A stretch of 64,000 bases of DNA from Paenibacillus ihbetae. GTDB lineage: Bacteria > Bacillota > Bacilli > Paenibacillales > Paenibacillaceae. Within the stretch, counting starts at the first letter, position 1, and each line of letters starts with the position of its first letter. This document shows positions 50,633 to 59,493 of the stretch, piece by piece. The position numbers and the translations under genes are program-made. The notes below the pieces were generated by a model. It did not search any database, was not told where the DNA came from, and saw only the letters and a program-made list of their open reading frames with translations. The DNA lies in NCBI RefSeq assembly GCF_002741055.1, contig NZ_CP016809.1:2626501-2690500 (forward strand), written 5' to 3'.

Positions 50633-50640
50633 CGGTTCCG
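50627..50640. promoter_or_regulatory. ScrR (LacI-type) operator 2
   Basis: TGGAACCGGTTCCG contains the same 12-bp core, GGAACCGGTTCC, as operator 1. Core centres are 61 bp apart, about six helical turns, a spacing that allows looping by a LacI-type tetramer or cooperating dimers. Confidence 0.8.
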
Positions 50641-50661
50641 ATGCTTTGAGTATAATCGATT

Positions 50662-51654
50662 CTATTCGATATTGTCAACGCTTTCGCGCTCGATAAATTC
50701 ATAATCCAGTACCGTCAGGGTGTCGACGGATTCCTCTTGAACAAGCTTCATGACTTGACGCGCCGCCAGTCGCCCTGCAGCTGCATAGCCGTATTTAACC
50801 GTCGTAAGGCCGGGATGAATCACTTCGGTCACATCGTAGCCCCCAAAGCCGGTAACCGAAATATCCTCCGGAATCCGGATTCCCCGCATATGCGCCGCCT
50901 TCATCACTCCAAGCGCAATATTGTCCGTTGCGCATACGATGGCCGTTGGACGCCGGTCCCGGTTATCCAGGATAAGGGAAGCGGCTTCTACCGCTGCCGA
51001 CATCCTAAACCCGCTCTCATAAAAATCGGCCGAGGCGCCGGCCTGCTCCTTCAGCGCTTGCTGGAACCCATGCTTGCGCCGCACTCCAACAGCCACGTCC
51101 ATCTCGGTTACCCCCAAATAAGCGATATCCCGGTGTCCCTTGGCTAAAATATATCGGCCGATATCATACCCCGCCGTGTAATCGTCATAAATAATGCTGT
51201 GGACATCCTCATGCTGCTGACCGAGAAAAATGACCGGGATCCCGATTTCGTCGATCGCCGTCAGATGGGATTCCGTGATCTGCGTAGCGAACAAGACAAT
51301 TCCCGATATTTTTTGCCTTGCCAGGTCATACAGGGCCTCGATCTCCCGCGATAGATTCTGGCTTGTGTTGATAATCAGCAGCTGGTAGCCGTTCTCCCTC
51401 AGCTCCTCATCCATGCCGGTCACCGTCTGTGATGCGGCGAAGGAATCCAGCCGGGGTACGATCGCGCCGATCATGCTTGTCTTCTTGGCCTTCAAGCTTT
51501 GGGCGAAGGAGTTTGGAATGTAGCCCGTTTCCTTGATGACATGCTCGATTTTCCGCCGGGTAGCCTCGCTGACGGAACCGCCGTTCAGGTAACGGGACAC
51601 CGTGCTTTTGGCCACGCCTGCGATTTTGGCGATATCTGAAATGGTAGTGTTCAT
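50662..51654 (-). CDS. scrR: LacI-family repressor of the sucrose operon
   Basis: 330 residues. The helix-turn-helix TISDIAKIAGVAKSTVSRYLNGGSVSEATRRKIEHVI is classical. The effector domain follows (MIGAIVPRLDSFAASQTVTGMDEELRENGYQLLIINTSQNLSREIEAL, CATDNIALGVMKAAHMRGIRIPEDISVTGFGGYDV), similar to Staphylococcus/Enterococcus ScrR. GGAGG lies before ATG 51654. It precedes scrB and scrA on the same strand; the GGAACCGGTTCC palindromes between them are its probable sites. Fructose or fructose phosphate would be the likely inducer. Confidence 0.9.
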   Translation of the reverse strand: MNTTISDIAKIAGVAKSTVSRYLNGGSVSEATRRKIEHVIKETGYIPNSFAQSLKAKKTSMIGAIVPRLDSFAASQTVTGMDEELRENGYQLLIINTSQNLSREIEALYDLARQKISGIVLFATQITESHLTAIDEIGIPVIFLGQQHEDVHSIIYDDYTAGYDIGRYILAKGHRDIAYLGVTEMDVAVGVRRKHGFQQALKEQAGASADFYESGFRMSAAVEAASLILDNRDRRPTAIVCATDNIALGVMKAAHMRGIRIPEDISVTGFGGYDVTEVIHPGLTTVKYGYAAAGRLAARQVMKLVQEESVDTLTVLDYEFIERESVDNIE

Positions 51655-52025
51655 TCTTGTCCTCCACCCATGACGTCAACGGCCTGTCCCGCCCCGAGAA
51701 TGGTTGCGATATGTCTGCACACAGTACTCTCTCCTTCATCCTCTGTTTCCCCTAAATATAACATGCAGGCAGGGATGCGGGAAACTAAGGGGGCTGGTAG
51801 TGAACAACTTAGCTGTTGACAGGGGTACATTGAATTCCTAACTTCAAAACCAAATTTCTTGAGGATCTCTCATTACTGCTACCCTCTCCCCCTCCCCCAT
51901 TTTCCTACTTTGTATCTGTTCTTTCCAAGAATTATTCGAATGATGTTCACGTTCTATCAGATTTTTTACTCCAAGGATGTAACATTTATCAATTTCAAAC
52001 TGTTATGTAAGTTAAATGCAAAAAG

Positions 52026-52080
52026 AGGTACTGCTATGCTGCTGTACCTTTCTAGGTAATAATAGCATCCGGTTATTACC
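52026..52080. repeat. Two hairpins upstream of the AT-rich orphan gene
   Basis: AGGTAC (52026-52031) pairs with GTACCT (52044-52049) followed by TTCT, and GGTAATAA (52055-52062) pairs perfectly with TTATTACC (52073-52080). The rest of 51655-52153 is AT-rich with no gene I can support. Confidence 0.5.
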
Positions 52081-52153
52081 CAGATACCGCCAAAACAGAT
52101 ACTGATCAGGGTCTACCTCATCTTAAAAACGGAATATTAAATAGGAGGCAGCT

Positions 52154-52555
52154 ATGTGTTATTTTATGCATATTGTAGTAGATCGTAATATCCCGGATTC
52201 TATTATCGGGGAATTCATCGACATGAATATCTATATTAGGGACATAACAAAGGGTGTGGAGCATAAACATCCAGAGAAGTACTATTATGATATTACCAAC
52301 CAATGCTCCTGCGATTTTGTCTCTTCTGACCCCAAAAGAAATCAGGCTAAAGAAATAAAAGAGTTATTTCAAGCATTACATTTATGTACGGATATTACCT
52401 TCTGCATTATCTTAGATAACAATAAATATACCAACTTACAATTGGAAATACAGGACATTATCTCTTCACTACCAAATGAAGAATTGGATTATAACACTTT
52501 TATGGATTTATATCCTGACCAATTGGAAAAGGATAGAGTTTATCTAATTCGTTGA
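52154..52555 (+). CDS. Hypothetical protein in an AT-rich patch
   Basis: 133 residues: MCYFMHIVVDRNIPDSIIGE onward, with an oddly placed QCSCDF (Cys-x-Cys) near residue 50 and a C-terminal acidic half (LQLEIQDIISSLPNEELDYNTFMDLYPDQLEKDRVYLIR). No membrane segment or known motif. AGGAGG five bases before ATG 52154 supports translation. Its base composition (clearly AT-rich, AAA/ATA/TTA codons) differs from all neighbours, and hairpins flank it, so recent transfer is likely. Function unknown; I do not recognise a family. Confidence 0.7.
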   Translation: MCYFMHIVVDRNIPDSIIGEFIDMNIYIRDITKGVEHKHPEKYYYDITNQCSCDFVSSDPKRNQAKEIKELFQALHLCTDITFCIILDNNKYTNLQLEIQDIISSLPNEELDYNTFMDLYPDQLEKDRVYLIR

Positions 52556-52638
52556 AACGATGGTTTATGCAGATACGAAGATTTAAATTGTATAAAAGAA
52601 AAAGCCCGCCTGATGCAATCGCCTCTCGAAAAAGAGAG

Positions 52639-52670
52639 TGTCCCAAAGTCTTCACGATGACTTTGGGACA
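52639..52670. terminator. 12-bp hairpin after the orphan gene
   Basis: TGTCCCAAAGTC-N8-GACTTTGGGACA. Read on the minus strand it is followed by CTCTCTTTTT, so it could terminate the MATE gene. A nearby CTCTC-GAAAAA-GAGAG repeat (52623-52638) adjoins it. Such sequences also occur at insertion-sequence ends. Confidence 0.6.
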
Positions 52671-52764
52671 CATTTTGGGCCAAACCCCACCAATTAAAAC
52701 AAAGCGCAGTCTTGCTTTCGTTTTAACATACAATCCATGTTCCACATTGTTGCATTTATTACAC

Positions 52765-54159
52765 CTACACTCCGGCAGCTGCCACCGATTCCCCCGGCAT
52801 TTTCACGGAATCCGCAGGTGCCTGCGATTCCGCCTTGCGCAGACACTTCTGTCCCCGCCATCGGAAATAGGATAAGACGCCCCGCAAGTATTCGTCGGCA
52901 ATCATGCAGGAGTAGATGCCGATGAGCCCCCATCCCATATAGATCCCCAGCACGTAGGACAGGACCGTCGCCACGATCCACATCGAGCCGAGGGAGATAT
53001 ACATCGTAAACCGCGTATCCCCCACTGCATTGAGCGAGTTGCCCAGCGCCATATTGAGCATTTTACCTGGCTGAAGGATCAGGTTCATGCCGAGCAGCGA
53101 CGCGCCGATCGCAATGATCGTCTTGTCATCGGTAAACAGCCCGAGCAGCTGCTTACCGAATATATATAGCACGAATGCATTTACGATCACGTAAATCGCG
53201 CCGATGCCGAGCGCACGATATGCGCTCCGGTACGCTTCCCGGGTTCGGCCGGCCCCGTACAAATGCGCGATCTGGATCTGGGCCGCCATCGCAATGGAGG
53301 AGCCGAGCAGGAAGCAGAACGATTCCAGCGTATTCATGTACGTACGCGCTGCCAGCTCCGCTGCCCCTAGCTGCGCGATGAACGAGTAGATGACCAGCTG
53401 CGAGAATACCCAGCAGGACATATTGATGCCGAGCGGCCAGCCGATCTTCAAAATTTCGCCGAACAGCGGACGGTCAAACACCCGGAACTCCTTCCACTTG
53501 ATCTTGTATTCGAACGCGCGCAGGAACATGTACAGCAGCATCAGCACCGCGAGCAGCCGGCTGGCCACCGTAGAAATCGCCACCCCGGTCAAGCCCCACT
53601 GCGGGAAGCCGAAGGCGCCGAAAATAAAGCCATAGTTCATGATGACATGGATGACGTTCATGCCGATCGCCACGTACATCGGCCCGCGGGTATTGCCCGT
53701 GTTGCGAATGACGGTGCTCATCGTTGCCATCATGGCGATCAGCACCATCCCCCCGCCGACAATCGAGATATAGGTGCCGGCAAGCGGCAGCAGCCGGTCC
53801 GGCAGCTGGAGCATGGAAGCAATCGCCTCAGGCATGGCGAACAGAATCACGCTGCACGCCAGGCCGATCAGGGTCGTGACGCTCACCGCCATGATGCCGA
53901 TCGTCCGGGCATCGCCCGTTTTGTACGAGCCGATCTTCTGCGCGATCAGAATCCCCGCCCCGCTCGCCACCGTCATGAACAGCGTCGTCATCGCCTGGAA
54001 CAGCTGGTTCGAGAAGCCGACCACCGCCACCGCGTCATCGGAAATGCGGCTGACCATCAATGTATCCACCGCTCCCAGCAAAAACTGCAGGAACAGCTCT
54101 ATAAATATGGGCCATGCCAGAACCCATAGCGTAAATTTTTTTGTATCTTTATCCAACAT
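52765..54159 (-). CDS. MATE-family multidrug efflux transporter
   Basis: Sodium- or proton-coupled antiporter of 464 residues, with about 12 helices in two homologous halves. It starts MLDKDTKKFTLWVLAWPIFIELFLQFLLGAVDTLMVSRISDDAVAVVGFSNQ and has GAGILIAQKIGSYKTGDA in helix 2-3, with the equivalents MNLILQPGKMLNMALGNSLNAVGDTRFTMYIS in the second half. GGAGGTTGGA before ATG 54159 decides the start over ATG 54207. It faces the AraC gene divergently, which probably activates it. Confidence 0.92.
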   Translation of the reverse strand: MLDKDTKKFTLWVLAWPIFIELFLQFLLGAVDTLMVSRISDDAVAVVGFSNQLFQAMTTLFMTVASGAGILIAQKIGSYKTGDARTIGIMAVSVTTLIGLACSVILFAMPEAIASMLQLPDRLLPLAGTYISIVGGGMVLIAMMATMSTVIRNTGNTRGPMYVAIGMNVIHVIMNYGFIFGAFGFPQWGLTGVAISTVASRLLAVLMLLYMFLRAFEYKIKWKEFRVFDRPLFGEILKIGWPLGINMSCWVFSQLVIYSFIAQLGAAELAARTYMNTLESFCFLLGSSIAMAAQIQIAHLYGAGRTREAYRSAYRALGIGAIYVIVNAFVLYIFGKQLLGLFTDDKTIIAIGASLLGMNLILQPGKMLNMALGNSLNAVGDTRFTMYISLGSMWIVATVLSYVLGIYMGWGLIGIYSCMIADEYLRGVLSYFRWRGQKCLRKAESQAPADSVKMPGESVAAAGV

Positions 54160-54316
54160 TCCAACCTCCACCCATGATGTAAGGGTTACACGCCAAATTC
54201 GCTTCAAACGGCGATAACCTTTTCAAATTATAGATGGTATACTAGGGTTATAATATCAGTATCCGAACGTAAATTATAAAAAATCCAACCTCACTCATCA
54301 CGAAAGGGCTTTCTTT

Positions 54317-55186
54317 ATGACGATCCTGAATTTTACCGTTCCGCCGCTGCCGGTCTATATTCATAGCGGACTCACCCGTGCCCCCGTGAATGGAGGGCAT
54401 CCGAACCGTAAAAACATCGGCATCTTCGACCTGCTTGTCGTCGTCAAGGGGCAGCTTGACGTGACCGAGAACGGCCATCCCTATGAAATCAGGCAGGGCA
54501 TGTTCCTTATTCTGCGTCCCGACACCCACCACTTCGGTACAAGAGGCTGCACGGAGGAAACGGACTATTATTGGCTGCACTTTCAGTCGTCGGGGCCATG
54601 GAGCGCGGAGGAATCCGGCGATGCTTCGAGAAGAGAAGACATCGTGGAGCTGAAGGCGATGACACCGAACTATTTTTCCGTCAAAATCCCGCAATTCGGA
54701 AGCCTCCCGCAGCCGGAAAAGGCGGTGGAGCTGCTGGCCACGCTAAACGCCTTGGTCCAGCATGGGCAGCAGGCCAAATTCCTATGGCGGCAGCAGGTCG
54801 TCTTCCAGGAGCTGATCGAGCAGCTTGCCGCCGCCCTGGATGCGCCGATCTCCACGCCTTCCTCCGCCTGCGCCGATCGGGCCGCCGCCTATTTGCGAAA
54901 GCACTACAAGGAGGAGTTCAAAGTGCAGCAGCTAGGGGAGCGGATCAATTTCCATCCGGTGTATATCGCACGCTGCATGCAGAAGGAATACGGCTGCTCG
55001 CCCGTCGAATATTTGCAGCACTACCGGATCGAGCAGTCAAAGCTGCTGCTGCTTCAGACAGACCTGAGCATCAGCCGCATCGCGGAAGAGGTGGGGTTTA
55101 ACCATGCGGCCTACTTCACCTCCTGCTTCACCAAGCAGGAAGGGATCTCGCCTCGAAAGTACAGGCAGCGTTTCTTTATGAGTTAA
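54317..55186 (+). CDS. AraC-family regulator with cupin sensor
   Basis: 289 residues. The N-terminal cupin-like AraC-binding domain holds IGIFDLLVVVKGQLDVTENGHPYEIRQGMFLILRPDTHHFG. The C-terminal double helix-turn-helix holds ADRAAAYLRKHYKEEFKVQQLGERINFHPVYIARCMQKEYGCSPVEYLQHYRIEQSKLLLLQTDLSISRIAEEVGFNHAAYFTSCFTKQEGISPRKYRQR. It controls genes in response to a small molecule, probably a sugar. AAAGGG eight bases before ATG 54317. Divergent from the MATE transporter, so that transporter is a likely target. Confidence 0.9.
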   Translation: MTILNFTVPPLPVYIHSGLTRAPVNGGHPNRKNIGIFDLLVVVKGQLDVTENGHPYEIRQGMFLILRPDTHHFGTRGCTEETDYYWLHFQSSGPWSAEESGDASRREDIVELKAMTPNYFSVKIPQFGSLPQPEKAVELLATLNALVQHGQQAKFLWRQQVVFQELIEQLAAALDAPISTPSSACADRAAAYLRKHYKEEFKVQQLGERINFHPVYIARCMQKEYGCSPVEYLQHYRIEQSKLLLLQTDLSISRIAEEVGFNHAAYFTSCFTKQEGISPRKYRQRFFMS

Positions 55187-55216
55187 TGTTATTTTGATTC
55201 CAGATAGGAAAATCAC

Positions 55217-55244
55217 TTGCAATTACGCGGGAAGTCTTTATAAT
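55217..55244 (+). promoter_or_regulatory. Sigma-A promoter of the Fur-box transcript
   Basis: TTGCAA (55217-55222), a 16-base spacer and TATAAT (55239-55244). The predicted start at about 55251 is just before the Fur box. Confidence 0.72.
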
Positions 55245-55258
55245 AAACAGTAGTTACA

Positions 55259-55273
55259 TGATAATGATTATCA
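55259..55273. promoter_or_regulatory. Fur box (perfect 7-1-7 repeat)
   Basis: TGATAAT-G-ATTATCA, exactly the Bacillus Fur core. It lies at the predicted start of the transcript and would block it when iron is plentiful. Confidence 0.85.
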
Positions 55274-55365
55274 TTACCGGACAAGTGAGAATTAGCTGAG
55301 AATGGACGCAGCGGCCGCCTGGCTGCTGTACTCGTGGCTGCAAGCAGTTCTATAGGGCAATAAGC

Positions 55366-55409
55366 GCGGAGGGCTCAGACAGACATCCGTGCGGGTCTGG
55401 AACATCCGC
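55366..55409 (+). ncRNA. Structured leader / candidate iron-responsive small RNA
   Basis: Within the 235-base leader between the Fur box and the next ORF, GCGGA (55366-55370) pairs with TCCGC (55405-55409) and CAGAC (55376-55380) pairs with GTCTG (55395-55399), a nested stem. By analogy with Fur-controlled small RNAs of Bacillus (FsrA) this transcript could act as RNA, but this is inference from position and structure only. Confidence 0.35.
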
Positions 55410-55484
55410 TGCAGGCAAAGCCACCTCCATGACCGTCATTTTTCTGCTTGAAAAGTTGAATTATAAAGGAGAGCCGATGGTCTT

Positions 55485-55637
55485 ATGAAAACGACTTCCC
55501 GCCGTTGTTCACTGCAGATTGACGATTACCTGGATCTGCTGAATCTTGCCATCCAGCTTGGCGATGTGAAATGGCAGAGAGAAATTACCCGCAAGATGGA
55601 AATGACGCTGTCCTCTCTGGAAACGACCTCGAAATAA
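55485..55637 (+). CDS. 50-residue protein in a Fur-controlled transcript
   Basis: MKTTSRRCSLQIDDYLDLLN, then LAIQLGDVKWQREITRKMEMTLSSLETTSK: basic N-terminus and an amphipathic helix. AAAGGAGAG lies about 11-12 bases before ATG 55485; a 3-codon ATGGTCTTATGA reading frame at 55477 overlaps its start. No family recognised. It lies 234 bases downstream of a strong promoter and Fur box and ends before a terminator, so it is expressed under iron limitation. Small Fur-regulated proteins in Bacillus (Fbp type) assist an iron-sparing RNA; any link here is inference. Confidence 0.6.
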   Translation: MKTTSRRCSLQIDDYLDLLNLAIQLGDVKWQREITRKMEMTLSSLETTSK

Positions 55638-55686
55638 TCACATCCATGCATTTCAAGGATTATGGCCACATGATCCCATATATACG

Positions 55687-55757
55687 AAAGACACCTGGAC
55701 GTCTGTGCCCCGGAAAGTACCGTGGCCGTGAAGAGCGTTTAAGGTGTCTTTTTTTGA
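55687..55757 (+). terminator. Long branched terminator of the Fur transcript
   Basis: AAAGACACCT pairs with AGGTGTCTTT across about 45 bases that hold smaller GC-rich pairs, followed by a T run. Confidence 0.7.
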
Positions 55758-55818
55758 CGTTAAATGACGAGATGCTTTGAATCCTCAGCATGGCTGGGGA
55801 CGGAGCGACTCCACCTCT

Positions 55819-57402
55819 CTATCCCCGCCCCAGCTCCGCGTCAGTCTGCAGCTTCATGCGGTATTCATGCGGCGATATGCCTTCCAGCTCCTTGAACACG
55901 CGCGAGAATTGCTTCGTGTTCTCGAATCCGACCGCCTTGCCGATATCGGCCAGCTTCATCGCCCCGTCCTGAAGCAATGACTTGGCCCGCGAGATCCGCA
56001 GCTTCTTCAGGTAAGCGACAAAGTTTTCGCCCGTATGGGCTTTGAACGCCTCGCTGAAATACGAATAATTAAGCGACACGTGATTGCTGACCATCGCCAT
56101 GTTCAGCGGTCGGTGGTAGTTCTCTTCCATATAAGCGATGGCTGCCTTCATCTCGGAATGCTCGCTATGAGCGGACCGGATGCCTTGAATATATTCGTTC
56201 ACACTCAGCAGCAGATGCTCGAGACTGCGGTAATACGCATGAAAATGACGGTAATTATCCATCGTCCCTACCCTTCGGTAGAGCTTGAGCACCTCGACCA
56301 TCGACTCCCCGTATACGCGGAACACCTCATCGAGCACCTGCTCATTGATCTGCTTGCCCACGCGCTCCAGATAAGCGATATCCACATGCGGCATATCCCC
56401 GATATGAAAAATATCCAGCAGCAGCGTCTTGATCTCCCGGTCGCGCCCGGTGCCCAGCATATTGCCGAGCTTGCGGATATCCTCCTCCGGCATCGGATAA
56501 GTGCGCAGCTCGCCGTTTATGTCCTCATGATTCATCAGCCTGATATTCGGTTGAATGAAGGTGTAGCTGAGCGCCAGGAGCGCCTGACTATAGCAGATCC
56601 GGACATCCTCGATCCGGGAGCCTTCCCGGCTGATGCCGACGAATAATCCGTCCATCTCCCGCTCCGCAAACTGCCGTGCCAGCTTCTCGAACTGTCCGTC
56701 CGGGCTGCCGACCAGCACGAGCCTCCCCCGGCCGTCCAAAAGGCTGGCGCTGATTCGCCCCTCGACGGATTCCATCATTTTCTCCACGAGCTGCTTCAGC
56801 TCATCCTTGTTCATCGTATTGCCGTCTTCGTACTTATATTTCATGACAGCCACCCGAAACGGCTTGACGTACGCTTCGAAGCCGATCGATTCGGCCGCTG
56901 CCGCCAAATCAATGCCGGTATCCTCCGGTTGCTCCAGCAGCTCCTTGAGACGGTGAGACTGCAGCTGCTGAAGATACACGTCGGTGGCGGCCATGCGGCT
57001 GTCCACTTCGGCCTGCCGAATCAGCGCTTCCTCCGTCTTGCGCAGCGCGGCGAAGAGCTCCTCGCGCCGGATCGGCTTCAGGAGGTATTCCTTCACCTGA
57101 TACCGGATCGCAGCCTTCGCGTATTCGAAGTCCTCATAGCCGCTCAGGATCAGCACGACCGGCTTGGCTGCCCCCGTTCCTTCCAGCTCGGCCAGCGACT
57201 CGATTAGCCGGATGCCGTCCATGACCGGCATCCGGATGTCGGTTATCACGATGTCCGCCGGCTGGGCGCGAAGCAGCTGCAGCGCTTCCTCCCCTTGCGA
57301 AGCCATCCGGATATCGTACACCTCCGGGAACTCCCGCTCGATCATCATCTTCAATCCGAAGCGGATGTTCTTCTCGTCATCCACGATCAACAGATTTCTC
57401 AT
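55819..57402 (-). CDS. Response regulator with AraC DNA-binding domain (YesN-like)
   Basis: 527 residues. The receiver domain (1-120) has acidic pocket DDE at 8-10, phosphorylated Asp55 in VITDIRMP and Lys109 in LLKP. A middle region of about 290 residues, typical of YesN-type regulators, is followed by a C-terminal AraC domain: MKAAIAYMEENYHRPLNMAMVSNHVSLNYSYFSEAFKAHTGENFVAYLKKLRISRAKSLLQDGAMKLADIGKAVGFENTKQFSRVFKELEG. GGAGGAGGAGG precedes ATG 57402. It overlaps the histidine kinase gene by 26 bases. Likely target: the ABC importer genes upstream in the cluster. Confidence 0.92.
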   Translation of the reverse strand: MRNLLIVDDEKNIRFGLKMMIEREFPEVYDIRMASQGEEALQLLRAQPADIVITDIRMPVMDGIRLIESLAELEGTGAAKPVVLILSGYEDFEYAKAAIRYQVKEYLLKPIRREELFAALRKTEEALIRQAEVDSRMAATDVYLQQLQSHRLKELLEQPEDTGIDLAAAAESIGFEAYVKPFRVAVMKYKYEDGNTMNKDELKQLVEKMMESVEGRISASLLDGRGRLVLVGSPDGQFEKLARQFAEREMDGLFVGISREGSRIEDVRICYSQALLALSYTFIQPNIRLMNHEDINGELRTYPMPEEDIRKLGNMLGTGRDREIKTLLLDIFHIGDMPHVDIAYLERVGKQINEQVLDEVFRVYGESMVEVLKLYRRVGTMDNYRHFHAYYRSLEHLLLSVNEYIQGIRSAHSEHSEMKAAIAYMEENYHRPLNMAMVSNHVSLNYSYFSEAFKAHTGENFVAYLKKLRISRAKSLLQDGAMKLADIGKAVGFENTKQFSRVFKELEGISPHEYRMKLQTDAELGRG

Positions 57403-59308
57403 GTCCGCCTCCTCCTCCCGTTAACAACACCTTCGGAAACGTCATCGTCACCAGCGTAAACCCTCCTTCTTCGCTATTCACGTCCAAGCCGTATTCATTC
57501 CCGTAGAACAGCTTGATCCGCTGATGCACGTTCCGGAGCCCGATGCCTCCGGCCTGCTGCCCGCCTCGCCCGTAATCTCCGGACGGAAGATCCTCATCAT
57601 GCACGGTGCGCAAAACTTCGCGCAGCCTGCCCAGACGGTAGGCTTCGATGCCAACCCCGTTATCCTTCACGTAAATCGTAATCCGGTCCTCCTCCCAGGC
57701 CACCACATCGATCTGGATCCGCTTCGCTTCGGCCGAGCCGTCCGGCCAACCGTGCTTCACCGCATTTTCCACGATCGGCTGCAGCGACATCTTCAGCACC
57801 TCCAGCTCCATGAATTCCGAAGGTATATTAAGCTCAAGCTCAATCGGCTCATCGTACCGGATATTCATAACGTCAATGTAATTGCGAATATGGCGGATTT
57901 CATCCCTCAGCTTGACGTATTCCCCCGACCATTTGAAATTGTAGCGCATCATGCCGCCCAGCGAGGTTAACGCATCCGAGATCGTGCGCTGTCCCTCGAT
58001 TTCGGCCAGCATCTTGATGTTTTCGAGCGTGTTGTACAGGAAATGCGAGTCGATCTGGCTGTGCAGCGTTCGAAGCTCCGCTTCCTTCGTGACGGCTTGC
58101 TTCCGGATCCCTTGCGCAATCAGCTCATTAATCGTGCGGATCAGCTTATTGAAATGATGCGCAAGCTCGCCGACCTCGCCGCCGCCCCGGATATCGATAC
58201 CGGAGGAAACCTCGCCCTTGCGCACCTTCTTCATCGTGTCGGTCAGGCGCCGCAAATTTTTCAAGATAATCGAGTTCAAATAATACGTGATCACCGACAG
58301 CAAAATGATCAGGATCACGTTCGCCGCTATGATCTGCCACTGCGCTTTGGATACATTGTTCAGCGCCCCCTCCAGGGAAACGACATTCAGCACATGCGCT
58401 TGCAGCCGCTCCACCGGCGCGGCGATAAGCAGGTAAGACGCCCCGTCCACGCTGAACCGGGAATGGACGATGCGGTCCGATTCCGGATCGGTCTCCTCCT
58501 GTAAGAGCTTCTTGAACTGGGTCTCTACCTCGTCCCGCAGCCCCTCTCGGCTGGACATGAAGGACTGCCTGCGATCCATGAAAAACTGGCCGTCCCGATC
58601 CACGATCACCATCTGCGAGCCGGTATCATGAATTCCCCCAAACGTCTTCGGCGCGAAATACTTAAGCAGCATATCGACCTGAATAAGCCCGTCCTCGGCA
58701 CCGCTTCCGACCCGCCGGATCAGGGACACCTTCGGCTGCTCTTCGGGAACATCTGTCGCATAGCGCTGAAGAATATCCGGATCCCGGTGATTGAATACCC
58801 ACAGCTCACTGACGCCCTGCGACTTCATCTGGGCGAACCAGGGCTCCGCGGCAATGCGGCTCTCTTTGAAGATAATCGGCCACATTTCCATGACATGCTC
58901 ATTGCCGGTGAACAAGCGGAGGTGTGCAATGTTGGGGTTATTCGTCTGAATCCGCTGAATGTCCTTGGACGGCCCCCACGCCACCTCCATCAGCGCGGCC
59001 GAGCTGAGCTCCTCCTCGATCCGCAGGTAATCCTTGATGGACTGGTCGGAGATCGCAAGCTGCGCCGCCATCTCGATCGACTCGATCTGGCTCTGCATGT
59101 TCATCTTTTCGGTCTCCAGCAGGAACGTGTTTTGATTCAGCGCATCGCTGATATACGTATCCCGAATCTGCTGAAAAAAGTAGTTCGACACGATGATGCT
59201 CGGAATGAGCAAAATCAAAATATAGGCGGCCACCAGGCGGCTCTGCATGGACCTGCGCCCGACCCAGTAGGTAAAGGATGAAATTAGCTGCACCCATCGT
59301 TTTCTCAT
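57377..59308 (-). CDS. Membrane sensor histidine kinase, YesM (HisKA_7TM-less, LytS-type HPK7) family
   Basis: 643 residues. Two transmembrane helices (LVAAYILILLIPSIIVSNYFF near 20-40 and IIAANVILIILLSVITYYL near 300) flank a roughly 250-residue extracellular sensor. A HAMP linker follows (LRRLTDTMKKVRKGEVSSGIDIRGGGEVGELAHHFNKLI), then the His-kinase motif LHSQIDSHFLYNTLENIKML with the phospho-acceptor His. The ATPase motifs come last: VENAVKHGW, DNGVGI, GGIGLRNVHQRI. ATG 59308 has AGGAAGTGA upstream; earlier ATGs lack a site. Forms a two-component pair with the next gene. Confidence 0.9.
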   Translation of the reverse strand: MRKRWVQLISSFTYWVGRRSMQSRLVAAYILILLIPSIIVSNYFFQQIRDTYISDALNQNTFLLETEKMNMQSQIESIEMAAQLAISDQSIKDYLRIEEELSSAALMEVAWGPSKDIQRIQTNNPNIAHLRLFTGNEHVMEMWPIIFKESRIAAEPWFAQMKSQGVSELWVFNHRDPDILQRYATDVPEEQPKVSLIRRVGSGAEDGLIQVDMLLKYFAPKTFGGIHDTGSQMVIVDRDGQFFMDRRQSFMSSREGLRDEVETQFKKLLQEETDPESDRIVHSRFSVDGASYLLIAAPVERLQAHVLNVVSLEGALNNVSKAQWQIIAANVILIILLSVITYYLNSIILKNLRRLTDTMKKVRKGEVSSGIDIRGGGEVGELAHHFNKLIRTINELIAQGIRKQAVTKEAELRTLHSQIDSHFLYNTLENIKMLAEIEGQRTISDALTSLGGMMRYNFKWSGEYVKLRDEIRHIRNYIDVMNIRYDEPIELELNIPSEFMELEVLKMSLQPIVENAVKHGWPDGSAEAKRIQIDVVAWEEDRITIYVKDNGVGIEAYRLGRLREVLRTVHDEDLPSGDYGRGGQQAGGIGLRNVHQRIKLFYGNEYGLDVNSEEGGFTLVTMTFPKVLLTGGGGGHEKSVDRG

Positions 59309-59414
59309 GACGGTCACTTCCTGTTTCGTTAACGTCCGCGCTTCCATCGTGAACTGACGCTCTTCCTGCCCCGACAAGCCGGATATGCTCCTATCATATC
59401 GCTTGACATGCCAA

Positions 59415-59454
59415 AAGGCACCCTATTTCGACATCAAAAGAAATAGGGTACCTT
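59415..59454 (-). terminator. Terminator between the ABC operon and the kinase gene
   Basis: ACCCTATTTC (59419-59430 region) and GAAATAGGGT close a stem; on the minus strand TTTT follows. It lies after the solute-binding protein stop and before the kinase start, so read-through could be limited. Confidence 0.6.
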
Positions 59455-59493
59455 CGCATCTAATTTCCATTCACCTCAAGTGGGTTGCTTCCA

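Noticed and set aside
52639..52670. Insertion-sequence end
   Set aside because: The 12-bp hairpin resembles some element ends, but no transposase fragment, partner repeat or target duplication is visible; it is listed as a hairpin only.
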